This document shows, one piece after another, positions 18,950 through 28,405 of a DNA stretch of 64,000 nucleotides. Both the position numbers and the translations under genes were made by a program. Source of the stretch: JAHDCJ01 sp039028895 (GTDB lineage Bacteria > Bacteroidota > Bacteroidia > Chitinophagales > Saprospiraceae). Under the pieces are notes generated by a model. That model searched no databases. It was not told where the DNA came from and saw only the letters and a list, made by a program, of their open reading frames with translations. The stretch is from NCBI GenBank assembly GCA_039028895.1, contig JBCCHF010000016.1:1-64000 (forward strand), written 5' to 3'. Every line of letters begins with the position of its first letter. Positions within the stretch are counted from its first letter, which is position 1.

Positions 18950-20341
18950 ATGAAAAAATTATTGTTCCCTTCGCTATTGATGCTCATCGGAGCTGCCCTT
19001 CTTGCTGCAAGTTTTCTCCTAACCCCAGGGGGGAAAGGAAGTCTCGAAGTTGATATTGAGAAAGCCAGTTTTATCATGCCGGCCGCCCATAATGTCTACA
19101 GTAACCCGGAGGCACTTAACGGGAAATACTTCTTATTTAAAGCCAAACTCACTAATCCCACCAAAGCCACATTGGAAGATGTCACAGTAAAGTACCGGGT
19201 ACCAGGTTTTGTTGAATGGACAGAACTCGAAGTCGTCGGTGAAATGTTTGAAGGACAAACAGCCACCGTCCTCTGTTATCCAAGGTTTAAAAATGATGTT
19301 GTCGAAAAGATGACAGAATCAATGGAAACCGCAGAAATAGAAATTTCATGGGATGGTGCAACAGATGATGATGTCATTGAGGAATCTTTTTCCTTCAAAA
19401 TGGTGGATCGTAATCTTTACATGTTCACAGGCATTCCAAGCGAAGAAATAGCCGGCTGGGCCGATGTCTATGATAATGATGCCTTATTGGCTTGTTACGT
19501 AACTCCTAATGACCCAATCGTAAAGTACTATGCTCAGATCATCCAGGAAAAAGTATTAAAGGGTGATCAGGCTTCCGTTTCCGGAAATCCTCAGGACGCA
19601 GCAAGATTTCTAATGGGGATATATGAAGCTACAAGGATGTCTCATATGGTTTATTCTGGTACTAAAGGCATTCCACAATCCCTGGATGACGTCAGTTCAT
19701 TTTCGCAACACAATCGCCTGCCAAGGGAAGTGATTACCGGAAACACTGGTCTGTGCCTTGAGCTGAGTCTCCTCTACGCTTCAGTGCTTTCCGCCGCTGG
19801 AATCGATCCGATCATTTACCTGGTGCCTGGCCATGCTTATCCTGGGTTTAAAATGAATAATGGTTACTACGCCATCGAAGCTACAATGATCGGTGGAGAA
19901 GGTTTAGGCGGCATTAGTCCAGTAGAGGATGCCATTATGAGGGGTGACGAACAACTCGACCTGTTCTTCAAAATGGCACAGACTGGTGATCCCAGGTACA
20001 AGATTCTTGACATTCACCAGTTAAATAGTATGGGAGCCACCCCAATGGCGCTTAAGGATGATGACTTCATGCGTCAAAAGGTCAAAGAGATCGGAGAAAA
20101 TTTCGATGCACCTTTACAACCGCAGGCCAGTCCCCCAACCAAAAAGCAGCCAAGGAGTTATGCCTCCAACCCTGAACCGTTACCGGATAATGTGGCAACT
20201 AATGTTTCAACGACGGCCCCTTCATCTAATAACAACACCACTTCTGAAACTGAAACCAAAGAGAAAAAGAAGCTTAAAGAGAAAATAAAAGATCTTTTCA
20301 AGAAGAAAGACGGTAAGAAGAAAAAGAAGGATAAAGGTTAG
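18950..20341 (+). CDS. Secreted or membrane-anchored transglutaminase-like protein
   Basis: 463 residues. An N-terminal signal/anchor (LLFPSLLMLIGAALLAASFLL) precedes a beta-rich domain (about 30-160) and a transglutaminase-like core. The core has Cys269 in TGLCLELSLLYASVL, His295 in GHAYPGF and Glu310 in YAIEA, where most relatives have Asp. Such domains often act as proteases or amidases. The C-terminal ~80 residues are Pro/Ser/Thr-rich, then Lys-rich (KKKLKEKIKDLFKKKDGK), matching the tail of the upstream penicillin-binding protein. Co-orientation and the shared tail suggest a joint role at the cell envelope. The stop overlaps the convergent gltD stop by 4 bp. Confidence 0.8.
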   Translation: MKKLLFPSLLMLIGAALLAASFLLTPGGKGSLEVDIEKASFIMPAAHNVYSNPEALNGKYFLFKAKLTNPTKATLEDVTVKYRVPGFVEWTELEVVGEMFEGQTATVLCYPRFKNDVVEKMTESMETAEIEISWDGATDDDVIEESFSFKMVDRNLYMFTGIPSEEIAGWADVYDNDALLACYVTPNDPIVKYYAQIIQEKVLKGDQASVSGNPQDAARFLMGIYEATRMSHMVYSGTKGIPQSLDDVSSFSQHNRLPREVITGNTGLCLELSLLYASVLSAAGIDPIIYLVPGHAYPGFKMNNGYYAIEATMIGGEGLGGISPVEDAIMRGDEQLDLFFKMAQTGDPRYKILDIHQLNSMGATPMALKDDDFMRQKVKEIGENFDAPLQPQASPPTKKQPRSYASNPEPLPDNVATNVSTTAPSSNNNTTSETETKEKKKLKEKIKDLFKKKDGKKKKKDKG

Positions 20342-21762
20342 TTTTTCAAATAGGCATCAACCCGATCCGCAGCTTCCCTGCCTTCGGCGATAGCCCAGAC
20401 TACGAGTGATTGGCCTCTTCTCATATCACCGGCTGCGAAGATCTTGGCAATATTGGTTTGGAATTTGTCGTCTGAGACATTACCCCGATCATCAATGGCG
20501 ACACCTAACTTTTCCAACATTCCTTCATACTGTGGATGGATATAACCGATAGCTAGCAGCGCAAGATCACAAGGAATTACACGTTCTGAATTTTCAATTT
20601 CAGCAAAGTTAAATTGTCCGGTTTCCTTGTTTTTGGTCCATTCCACTTCCACGATTTTGAGCCCTATCAGCTGACCTTCATCATTTTTGAGAAATGCCTT
20701 TGTCAGAATGGCCCATTCCCTATTGCAACCTTCCTCGTGGGAAGAGGATGTTCTCAGCATCATTGGCCACATAGGCCATGGAGTGGTCTTTGAACGACTA
20801 AGAGGTGGTTTGGCCAATAACTCAATCTGAGTAACGGAGGTTGCTTTTTGCCGATTTGATGTACCTACACAATCCGCACCAGTATCGCCGCCACCAATGA
20901 CAACTACATGTTTGCCGGTAGCTTTTATTTCATCTGTTTCGAAATTTATATTCCCACTCACACGTTTATTTGATTGTTTCAAAAAGTCCATAGCAAAGTG
21001 AATACCATTGGCATCGCGCCCTTCGATTGGCAATTCCCTTGGTATGGTAGATCCACCGCATAAGACCAAGGCATCATAAGTTTTCATCAGCTTATTCGGA
21101 TCAACGTTTTCACCAACATTGGCATTGACCCTAAATTTGATACCTTCTAATTCCAAAAGCGCCTGACGGCGGTCAATTACCCATTTTTCAAGTTTGAAAT
21201 CCGGAATCCCATAGCGCAGCAATCCGCCAATTTTGTCATCTCTCTCAAACACAGTTACCGAATGTCCTGCTTGATTTAACTGGGCAGCAGCAGCTAACCC
21301 AGCCGGCCCGGAGCCAACCACAGCAACAGTTTTCCCGGTTCTCTTTTTTGGAATTTGCGGCTTGACCAGACCATTTGCAAATGCATATTCGACGATAGTC
21401 TTTTCAATATGTTCAATTGCAACTGGGGGTTGATTAATGCCCAAAACACAAGAAGCTTCACAAGGTGCTGGGCAGATTCTTCCAGTAAATTCTGGAAAAT
21501 TGTTGGTACTGCTTAATATTTTATAAGCTAATCCCCATTCTTTCCGGTAAACGGCATCATTAAAGTCAGGAATCAGGTTACCCAATGGACACCCAGAATG
21601 ACAAAACGGGACTCCACAATCCATGCAACGTGATGCCTGTTTTATTGTTTTTTCAATGCCGAAATCAAGATAAATTTCATCATAGTCATTCACCCTTTCC
21701 GTGCAAGAACGGGTCTTGGGGAGTTCCCTTTTATATTTCAAAAATCCTTTAGGATCAGCCAT
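20338..21762 (-). CDS. gltD: Glutamate synthase small subunit
   Basis: 474 residues. It passes electrons from NAD(P)H through FAD and Fe-S clusters to the large subunit to make glutamate from glutamine and 2-oxoglutarate. The N-terminal region has two Cys-rich cluster motifs (CMDCGVPFCHSGCP and CPAPCEASC). An FAD Rossmann motif (VVGSGPAGLAAAAQL) is followed by a second nucleotide-binding motif (VVIGGGDTGADCVG) and a terminal FAD segment (IFAAGDMRRGQSLVVWAI). It lies 30 bp downstream of gltB in the same direction. Confidence 0.97.
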   Translation of the reverse strand: MADPKGFLKYKRELPKTRSCTERVNDYDEIYLDFGIEKTIKQASRCMDCGVPFCHSGCPLGNLIPDFNDAVYRKEWGLAYKILSSTNNFPEFTGRICPAPCEASCVLGINQPPVAIEHIEKTIVEYAFANGLVKPQIPKKRTGKTVAVVGSGPAGLAAAAQLNQAGHSVTVFERDDKIGGLLRYGIPDFKLEKWVIDRRQALLELEGIKFRVNANVGENVDPNKLMKTYDALVLCGGSTIPRELPIEGRDANGIHFAMDFLKQSNKRVSGNINFETDEIKATGKHVVVIGGGDTGADCVGTSNRQKATSVTQIELLAKPPLSRSKTTPWPMWPMMLRTSSSHEEGCNREWAILTKAFLKNDEGQLIGLKIVEVEWTKNKETGQFNFAEIENSERVIPCDLALLAIGYIHPQYEGMLEKLGVAIDDRGNVSDDKFQTNIAKIFAAGDMRRGQSLVVWAIAEGREAADRVDAYLKN

Positions 21763-21792
21763 GCTATTGTGTTTTGGATGTTTTGTGATGGA

Positions 21793-24700
21793 TTAGCTTG
21801 CCTTAGCCATAATTCTATTTTTGGAAAGAATGGCCTTATAATCGCTTGGCATTACTTTAACAAAATGCGCTTTTTCAACTTTCCAATTATTCAAAATGGA
21901 AAGTGCAATTTCACTCCCGGTATACCGGAAATGCTGCCTAATCAGCAGCCTGATAGTGGCAAAATCTTCAGCGTCTAATGGGTCCAGATCGACCATTTCT
22001 GTATTGCAATTGCCTTTGAAAGTTTTCGAGACATCGTAAATGAAAGCAATACCTCCACTCATACCAGCACCGAAGTTTTTTCCGGTTTCTCCCAGTACTA
22101 CAACCTTACCTCCAGTCATATATTCACAGCCATGGTCTCCGAGGCCTTCAACTACAGCTGAAGCCCCTGAGTTTCGGATGGCAAAACGCTCCCCTGCCAT
22201 ACCGCGCACATAGATTTCCCCCGATGTGGCACCATATAGCGCTACATTTCCAATAATAATATTTTCCTCAGATTTGAATTCCGCCTTTCGATCAGGGAAG
22301 ACTATGAGTTTACCCCCGGAAAGGCCTTTACCGAAATAATCGTTAGCCTCTCCTTCCAAAACAAAATGTAGCCCATTAACTGTAAAAGCTCCGAAACTTT
22401 GACCTGCAGATCCTCGAAACCAAAAGAGAAGTTTGTTGGTCGTCAAGCCTTTGGCGCCATACATTTTAGTAATCTCATTCGACATTAAAGTACCAACAGC
22501 TCTATTCGTATTTCTAACTTTAAGGATGGAGTTGTAAGACTTATTGTGATTCAACGCAACCTTGGCCATATCAAGGAGCTTCCAATCCAGGACTTCTTCA
22601 ATACCATGATCTTGCTCAATTTGCTTAAAAAGGGCGGTCTCCTCTTTTTCCGGCTCACGGAAAAGTAAAGGCGTTAGGTCGAGTTTCTGAAGCTTCCAAT
22701 ATGTGGATTCTGTATTGGTTTCCAATAATTCCGTTTTCCCTACCATCTCATTGATCGTCTTAAAGCCAAGTTCAGCCATAATTTCTCTGAGATCCATAGC
22801 CAGGAAAGTAAAATAATTGACAAGGTGCTCGACTTTACCGTTAAAGCGTTTCCTCAGTTTAGGATCTTGAGTGGCAATGCCTACGGGACAAGTATTGAGA
22901 TGACATTTTCTCATCAAAATACACCCTTCGACTACTAAAGCCGCAGTAGCAATCCCCCATTCTTCTGCACCGAGAAGCGTAGCAATCGCCATATCTCTTC
23001 CTGTACGAATCTGACCGTCAGTCTGAAGGACTACCCGATTTCTCAATTTGTTTTTTACAAGAGTCTGATGGGTCTCGGCCAACCCCAACTCCCATGGTAG
23101 GCCAGCATGTCGAATAGAGGTGATTGGTGAAGCACCAGTACCTCCGTCATGTCCGGAAATTAAGATAGCATCTGCATGTGCTTTGGCTACACCAGAAGCA
23201 ATTATGCCTACACCTGCTTTAGAGACTAGTTTGACATTTATTCGGGCGTTTCGATTCGCATTTTTCAGGTCAAAAATTAATTGTGCGAGGTCTTCTATCG
23301 AGTAAATGTCATGATGTGGAGGCGGTGAGATCAATCCCACTCCGGGTGTTGAATGTCTTACTCTGCCAATCCATTCATCGACCTTATGGCCAGGTAGCTG
23401 GCCCCCTTCACCTGGTTTGGCGCCCTGGGCCATCTTTATCTGGATCTCATCAGCATTGGTCAGGTAATTTGCTGTCACCCCAAATCGTCCTGAAGCTACT
23501 TGTTTTGTTGCAGATCGTTCCCAGTCGCCATTTGGTTTTTTGACAAAACGGCTGGGGTCTTCTCCCCCTTCACCACTATTACTTTTTCCACCTATACGAT
23601 TCATGGCAACAGCGAGTGTAGTGTGAGCTTCATGAGAAATAGAGCCAAATGACATCGCCCCCGTAACGAATCGCTTCAAAATATTTTCAACCGACTCCAC
23701 TTCTTCGATTGGAACAGGCTTTCCTTTCCGGAAGGATAACATCGACCTCAGAGTACAAAACTCTTCAGATCTTCCATTGATCAGATCAGCGAATTTTTTA
23801 TAAATGCTGTAGTTCCCAGTAGCCGTCGAATGTTGCAGAAGGTGAATTGACTGGGGATTAAAAAGATGGTATTCCCCCTTCTTTTTCCATTGAAAAATAC
23901 CGTTGTCACAAAGAAGCCCCTCATTATTATCCTTTTTAAAAAATGCATAATCAACCCGATCGTAGATCTCATTCATGACGCCTTCGAAATCGATTCCACC
24001 AATTCTTGTAACTGTTCCGGTAAAGCAGCGATTTACAACTTCATGGTGTACTCCAAGAGCTTCAAAACATTGGGCCCCTTTATAAGAATCAAGAGTGGAA
24101 ATGCCTAATTTCGACATGATCTTGAGCAAGCTTTTTTCCAGTGCATTGCAATACCGCTCAATAACTTCACCGCCATTTTTCATGTCGGAAAAGACTTTGT
24201 TTTTATTCAAGGATTTTATGGTTGCATAAGCGATGCGTGGATAGATCGCATCAGCTCCATAACCTGTCAAAGTAGCAAGGTGATGGCTTTCCCATGCATC
24301 TCCCGCATCAACGACAAGTGATGTCTTGAGTCGAAGTCCTTTTTTAATCAAATGATGATGCACTGCTCCGACTACCAGTAAGGAAGGGATAGGTGGATAA
24401 TATTGATTGGCTAAACTATCAGATAAGATCAGGATGTTAGCACCGTCTTTAACCAGTGTTTCTGCCTTTCGGCAAATTGTGTCCAGGGAAGTCTCAAGAC
24501 AGTTTGTTACCCCAGCGTTTTCAATAACAATATCAATAACTTTTGAACACAATCCAGCAAAATCCAGTCCTTTGATCTTCCTAAACTGACGCGGCCTAAG
24601 AACAGGAGAACGAAGAGGAATGAAATGAGGTTGTTCATTGAGGTTTCCAAAAAGCTGACCAGCACCACCCAACTTAGAAAACGTCGACATCACGGAGCGT

Positions 24701-26325
24701 TCTCTTATCGGGTCGATGGGCGGGTTTGTCACCTGGGAGAATAGCTGTTTGAAATAATTTGCCAGATGTTGAGAATGCCGGGATAAAATGGCAAGAGGAG
24801 TATCAGTGCCCATCGACCCGATCGGATCCTTGCCATGATTGATCATAGGTGCGAGGATCACTTTGAGATCTTCTATTGAATATCCGAATAATTTTTGACG
24901 AACCAATAATTCTTCACCAGAATATTCAAATTCGGGCTTTTTCGGCATCGGTAATTCAGCAAGGTGGACTTTGTTATTATCCAGCCATTCCCTGTAGTTC
25001 AGCCTTTGGCAAATAACAGATTTTAACTCATCATCAGCAATAATTCGTTTTTCATCAAGGTCTGAAATTAAAATCTTACCGGGTTGGAGACGACCTTTTA
25101 GAATAACAGTCGATTGATCAAGTGGTAATGCCCCGGCCTCAGAGGCCACAACCAGTACATTATCTTTTGTCAGCAAATACCTGGAAGGCCGTAACCCATT
25201 TCTATCAAGGGTCGCCCCTACTAATATACCATCTGTAAAACAAATAGAAGCGGGACCATCCCAAGGTTCAATAAGTTGAGCATGATATTCGTAAAATGCA
25301 CGTTTGTAGTCAGCCATTGTCCGGTCTTCCTGCCATGCTTCTGGTATCATCATCATCAATGCATGGGCAATACTCCTACCGGAAAGACTTATGAATTCCA
25401 AGACATTGTCAAAATTGCCGGAGTCTGAAGATCCTTCAGCACAGATTGGTGTAATTTGTTCTATTTCCAACGAAGAAAACTCTTTTGGATCAAGGCTTTT
25501 TTCTCTGGCTTTCCACCAGTTCAGGTTGCCCTTTATCGTGTTGATTTCACCGTTGTGGGCAATATAACGAAAGGGTTGAGCCAACTTCCATTTAGGAACA
25601 GTATTCGTTGAAAATCTCGAATGTACAAGAGCAATTGCAGACTTGAAGTCAGCACGTTCAAGGTCTGGATAAAACGACTTTAGCTGATAAGTGGTAAGTT
25701 GTCCTTTATAAACGATTGTTTTATAGGAAAACGAGCAGATATAAAACATATCCGGTTGATCCGGAATGATATTTTTGATGCGGTGCGAAATGTATTTTCG
25801 AAAGACAAAAAGTCGCCTTTCCAGGTCTTTAGAAGAGATCTCATCCGTGGATCGAACGAAGATTTGTTCTATCTCAGGTTTGGCACTAAGGGCCGTTTTC
25901 CCAATACCTTTCAAATTTACAGGCACTTTGCGGTAACCTAACAATTCGAGATCGAACTGGGCAAGGCTTTTTTTGATCTTCCTTTTGCAAGCTTTTCTTT
26001 TTAAAGGATCAACAGGAAAAAACACCATCCCCACCCCATATTGTCCAAAGGGAGGCAGTAAAAGTTTAGTTTTTTCTAATTCCTTACGGAAAAACAGGTC
26101 GGGTACCTGGACAAGAATGCCTGCCCCATCTCCGCTGTCTGGCTCACATCCACATGCACCCCGATGCTCCATATTTTCAAGCATTTGAAGGGCGTCGAGA
26201 ACGAGTTGATGAGATTTATCACCATTGAGATTAGCGATTAAGCCTGTCCCACATGAGTCTTTTTCCAATTCTGGAACATATAGTCCTCTATTTGAGGTTG
26301 GGATAGTTTTTTGGTCAGTTTCCAT
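21793..26325 (-). CDS. gltB: Glutamate synthase large subunit
   Basis: 1,510 residues, the usual length. The class II glutamine amidotransferase nucleophile is Cys25 (KDSCGTGLIANL), so a 24-residue propeptide should be removed. The central and FMN-binding domains contain GGKSNSGEGGEDPSRF and the channel segment GAKPGEGGQLPGHKV. The 3Fe-4S ligands lie in CHLNTCPVGIATQ. The C-terminal beta-helix has repeated G-x-x-G motifs (GGKLIVFPD, GGKVVVLGETGKNFGAGMSGG). It lies downstream of glnII across a 185-bp gap holding a strong hairpin. Confidence 0.98.
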   Translation of the reverse strand: METDQKTIPTSNRGLYVPELEKDSCGTGLIANLNGDKSHQLVLDALQMLENMEHRGACGCEPDSGDGAGILVQVPDLFFRKELEKTKLLLPPFGQYGVGMVFFPVDPLKRKACKRKIKKSLAQFDLELLGYRKVPVNLKGIGKTALSAKPEIEQIFVRSTDEISSKDLERRLFVFRKYISHRIKNIIPDQPDMFYICSFSYKTIVYKGQLTTYQLKSFYPDLERADFKSAIALVHSRFSTNTVPKWKLAQPFRYIAHNGEINTIKGNLNWWKAREKSLDPKEFSSLEIEQITPICAEGSSDSGNFDNVLEFISLSGRSIAHALMMMIPEAWQEDRTMADYKRAFYEYHAQLIEPWDGPASICFTDGILVGATLDRNGLRPSRYLLTKDNVLVVASEAGALPLDQSTVILKGRLQPGKILISDLDEKRIIADDELKSVICQRLNYREWLDNNKVHLAELPMPKKPEFEYSGEELLVRQKLFGYSIEDLKVILAPMINHGKDPIGSMGTDTPLAILSRHSQHLANYFKQLFSQVTNPPIDPIRERSVMSTFSKLGGAGQLFGNLNEQPHFIPLRSPVLRPRQFRKIKGLDFAGLCSKVIDIVIENAGVTNCLETSLDTICRKAETLVKDGANILILSDSLANQYYPPIPSLLVVGAVHHHLIKKGLRLKTSLVVDAGDAWESHHLATLTGYGADAIYPRIAYATIKSLNKNKVFSDMKNGGEVIERYCNALEKSLLKIMSKLGISTLDSYKGAQCFEALGVHHEVVNRCFTGTVTRIGGIDFEGVMNEIYDRVDYAFFKKDNNEGLLCDNGIFQWKKKGEYHLFNPQSIHLLQHSTATGNYSIYKKFADLINGRSEEFCTLRSMLSFRKGKPVPIEEVESVENILKRFVTGAMSFGSISHEAHTTLAVAMNRIGGKSNSGEGGEDPSRFVKKPNGDWERSATKQVASGRFGVTANYLTNADEIQIKMAQGAKPGEGGQLPGHKVDEWIGRVRHSTPGVGLISPPPHHDIYSIEDLAQLIFDLKNANRNARINVKLVSKAGVGIIASGVAKAHADAILISGHDGGTGASPITSIRHAGLPWELGLAETHQTLVKNKLRNRVVLQTDGQIRTGRDMAIATLLGAEEWGIATAALVVEGCILMRKCHLNTCPVGIATQDPKLRKRFNGKVEHLVNYFTFLAMDLREIMAELGFKTINEMVGKTELLETNTESTYWKLQKLDLTPLLFREPEKEETALFKQIEQDHGIEEVLDWKLLDMAKVALNHNKSYNSILKVRNTNRAVGTLMSNEITKMYGAKGLTTNKLLFWFRGSAGQSFGAFTVNGLHFVLEGEANDYFGKGLSGGKLIVFPDRKAEFKSEENIIIGNVALYGATSGEIYVRGMAGERFAIRNSGASAVVEGLGDHGCEYMTGGKVVVLGETGKNFGAGMSGGIAFIYDVSKTFKGNCNTEMVDLDPLDAEDFATIRLLIRQHFRYTGSEIALSILNNWKVEKAHFVKVMPSDYKAILSKNRIMAKAS

Positions 26326-26389
26326 AGGTTAAAAGTTTTAGGGCAGGATGAGTTAATGCAATCAGGTAAATTTCAATATACCATAGCCC

Positions 26390-26460
26390 AAAACACCTGT
26401 TGAGATTCCGAGATTTTCGGAATCTGCAACAGGCTGACAAAGAACTCTAAGGTGTTTTTT
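26390..26460 (-). terminator. Strong hairpin between glnII and gltB, with an overlapping outer stem
   Basis: The inner stem pairs CCTGTTG.AGATTCCGA (26396-26411) with TCGGAATCTGCAACAGG (26417-26433), one bulged base and a 5-nt loop. On the minus strand it is followed by TGTTTT, giving a plausible terminator for glnII. A 9-bp outer pair, AAAACACCT (26390-26398) and AGGTGTTTT (26450-26458), competes for three bases of the inner stem. The layout also permits attenuation of gltB readthrough, which is inference. Confidence 0.7.
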
Positions 26461-26510
26461 CCTATTTAACCATTACAGCTATACACCAACTGAGTTCTGG
26501 ATGGAATTCA

Positions 26511-27527
26511 TTATGCTTCTACAGCAACAGTATTCACAGTTTTAATGATTCTTGCTGCCACTTTGTAAGGATCAGCGGCTGAGTTTGGACGACGGTCTTC
26601 CAACCATCCTTTCCAGCCGTTCTCTACAGTTGCAATCGGAATCCTAATAGACGCACCCCTGTCTGAAATACCATAACTAAACTGATCGATAGCTTGAGTC
26701 TCATGTAATCCAGTTAATCTTAAGTGATTATCTGGACCGTAAACTGCAATATGTTCTTCCACAAATGGTGCGAAAGCTTCGCACACCATATCGTATACAT
26801 CTTTGGTACCTGCTTCTCTCAACAAGCTATTGGAGAAGTTAGCATGCATGCCTGAACCGTTCCAGTCACCAAGTACTGGCTTACAGTGATAATTGATACT
26901 TAAACCGTATTTCTCTGCTGTCCTTTCCAAAAGGTAACGTGCTACCCACACCTGGTCACCAGCTGCCTTAGCACCTTTTGCAAAAACCTGGAACTCCCAT
27001 TGTCCGGCTGCTACCTCAGCATTGATACCTTCAACATTGAGGCCTGCATCCAGACACAGATCCAGATGTTCTTCAATGATCTCACGTCCAAAAGCGTTAC
27101 CAGCACCCACTGAACAGTAATAAGGGCCCTGAGGACCTGGAAAACCATTCTTTGGAAAACCTAAAGGCTTGTTCGTTTCAAGATCCCAGAGGAAGTATTC
27201 CTGCTCAAAGCCAAACCAAAAGTCGTTATCATCGTCGTCGATGGTTGCTCTTCCATTTGACTCATGTGGCTGACCATCAGCATCAAGCACTTCACACATG
27301 ACGAGATAACCGTTGCGACGGGCAGGATCAGGAAGTATTGAGACTGGCTTTAACAGGCAATCAGAAGATCCTCCTGGAGCCTGTAAGGTAGAACTACCAT
27401 CAAATGACCACATAGGACAGTCTGCGAGATCGCCAGAAAAGTTTTTAATGATCTTGGTTTTACTTCTTAAACTCTGGACCGGCTTATATCCATCCAGCCA
27501 GATGTATTCGAGTTTGAACTTTGCCAT
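26511..27527 (-). CDS. glnII: Glutamine synthetase, type II (eukaryotic-like GSII)
   Basis: 338 residues; makes glutamine from glutamate, ammonia and ATP. It has the GSII features: a short beta-grasp domain opening with LEYIWLDGY, the WSFDGSST segment, a metal-binding stretch FGFEQEYFLWD, AGLNVEGINAEVAAGQWEFQ and the NGSGMHANFS loop. Type II enzymes act as octamers or decamers and lack the adenylylation site of type I. The gene sits between a predicted outer-membrane protein and gltB, with amt and the P-II gene further upstream. A 14-bp palindrome lies 46 bp before the ATG. Confidence 0.97.
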   Translation of the reverse strand: MAKFKLEYIWLDGYKPVQSLRSKTKIIKNFSGDLADCPMWSFDGSSTLQAPGGSSDCLLKPVSILPDPARRNGYLVMCEVLDADGQPHESNGRATIDDDDNDFWFGFEQEYFLWDLETNKPLGFPKNGFPGPQGPYYCSVGAGNAFGREIIEEHLDLCLDAGLNVEGINAEVAAGQWEFQVFAKGAKAAGDQVWVARYLLERTAEKYGLSINYHCKPVLGDWNGSGMHANFSNSLLREAGTKDVYDMVCEAFAPFVEEHIAVYGPDNHLRLTGLHETQAIDQFSYGISDRGASIRIPIATVENGWKGWLEDRRPNSAADPYKVAARIIKTVNTVAVEA

Positions 27528-27573
27528 TTTGATTGATTTTAAATTGTTGAAAAATTGAATTTTAGATTTTGTT

Positions 27574-27587
27574 TTCTCAATTGAGAA
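27574..27587. promoter_or_regulatory. Perfect 14-bp palindrome TTCTCAATTGAGAA upstream of glnII
   Basis: It is centred about 53 bp before the glnII ATG, in an AT-rich 88-bp gap. Dyad symmetry near the start suggests a regulator site or a small RNA stem. No clear TAnnTTTG box was found in this gap, so the promoter position is unknown. Confidence 0.4.
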
Positions 27588-27615
27588 CCAATTGATTTTG
27601 TGTAACTTCTATGTG

Positions 27616-28338
27616 TTAAAAACTTAATCCGAATAGGATATATATTTTTTCAGCGTCAGGATTGAATGCCAATGTGCCAAAAGCAGGCAATGTAAACGTC
27701 TCAGAGATCTTGAACTCTTTCGTATAAGTCAACCCTATATTGGTAATGCCAAATTCATCATCTTTACCATCAGGTTCCATGGAGTAGAATCCATTACCAC
27801 CTCCTACAAAAACATCCAGCCCTTCAATCGGTGTGTACAGTAATTCAGCATAAAAACTTGCCGGATCGCCATCGACTTTTTCAGCATCAGCACCGAAAAA
27901 ATTATAGGCGAATGTGGCTGTAAATGGGAATTTTTCTGGTCCCTCATACATTAACATACCTTCAAGAATATGTCCCGTAAGTGTATCTGAGTATTCGAAG
28001 TAATCATGCGACATCGCCATATCAGTCGGGAAGAAATAATCAGTAATCGTTAACGAGACTGGTCCCTGGCTGATGGTTAGATATAAATCCGCCTCAGACC
28101 CGTCATTCCCGTTAAAACTGTAAGAACCCCAGGCTCCTACCTCAAGGCCGAAGTTGTCTTTTTCAAAACTGTAAGATACCCATGGTTGAATGCTTGGTGC
28201 AGTACTGAAATCCAATCCGCGCCATAGGTATCGACTGACGAAATCAGCACCAACATCGAATTGAGCATTTACGTTTTGAATTGCAAATAATGAGAGGCTT
28301 AATGCCACAACGATTGTTTTAATTTTTGTAACTTTCAT
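27616..28338 (-). CDS. Predicted outer-membrane beta-barrel protein of the Gcw_chp/TorF type
   Basis: 240 residues from the ATG at 28338; a GTG two codons earlier is possible. The signal peptide ends NVNAQ at about residue 26. The mature start FDVGADFVSRYLWRGLDFS and the alternating strands (YSFEKDNFGLEVGAWGSYSF; DLYLTISQGPVSLTITDYF) fit the conserved hypothetical family TIGR02001/Gcw_chp. The C-terminus ends in Phe (IYILFGLSF), as in many barrel proteins. It lies between amt and glnII on the same strand, so it may admit a nitrogen compound across the outer membrane; this is inferred from position only. Confidence 0.8.
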   Translation of the reverse strand: MKVTKIKTIVVALSLSLFAIQNVNAQFDVGADFVSRYLWRGLDFSTAPSIQPWVSYSFEKDNFGLEVGAWGSYSFNGNDGSEADLYLTISQGPVSLTITDYFFPTDMAMSHDYFEYSDTLTGHILEGMLMYEGPEKFPFTATFAYNFFGADAEKVDGDPASFYAELLYTPIEGLDVFVGGGNGFYSMEPDGKDDEFGITNIGLTYTKEFKISETFTLPAFGTLAFNPDAEKIYILFGLSF

Positions 28339-28360
28339 GTTCACTTATTTTTGTAAGTAA

Positions 28361-28398
28361 GAAGGCTCCCGGAAGTTTCCACGCAAACGGGGGCCTTC
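28361..28398. terminator. Hairpin between amt and the outer-membrane protein gene
   Basis: An 11-bp stem GAAGGCTCCCG / CGGGGGCCTTC (28361-28371 with 28388-28398) has one imperfect pair: G-U on plus-strand RNA, C-A on minus-strand RNA. It lies just after the amt stop (28406) on the transcribed strand. It may act as a weak terminator or an RNA-stability element. Confidence 0.5.
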
Positions 28399-28405
28399 AA
28401 TGTTT

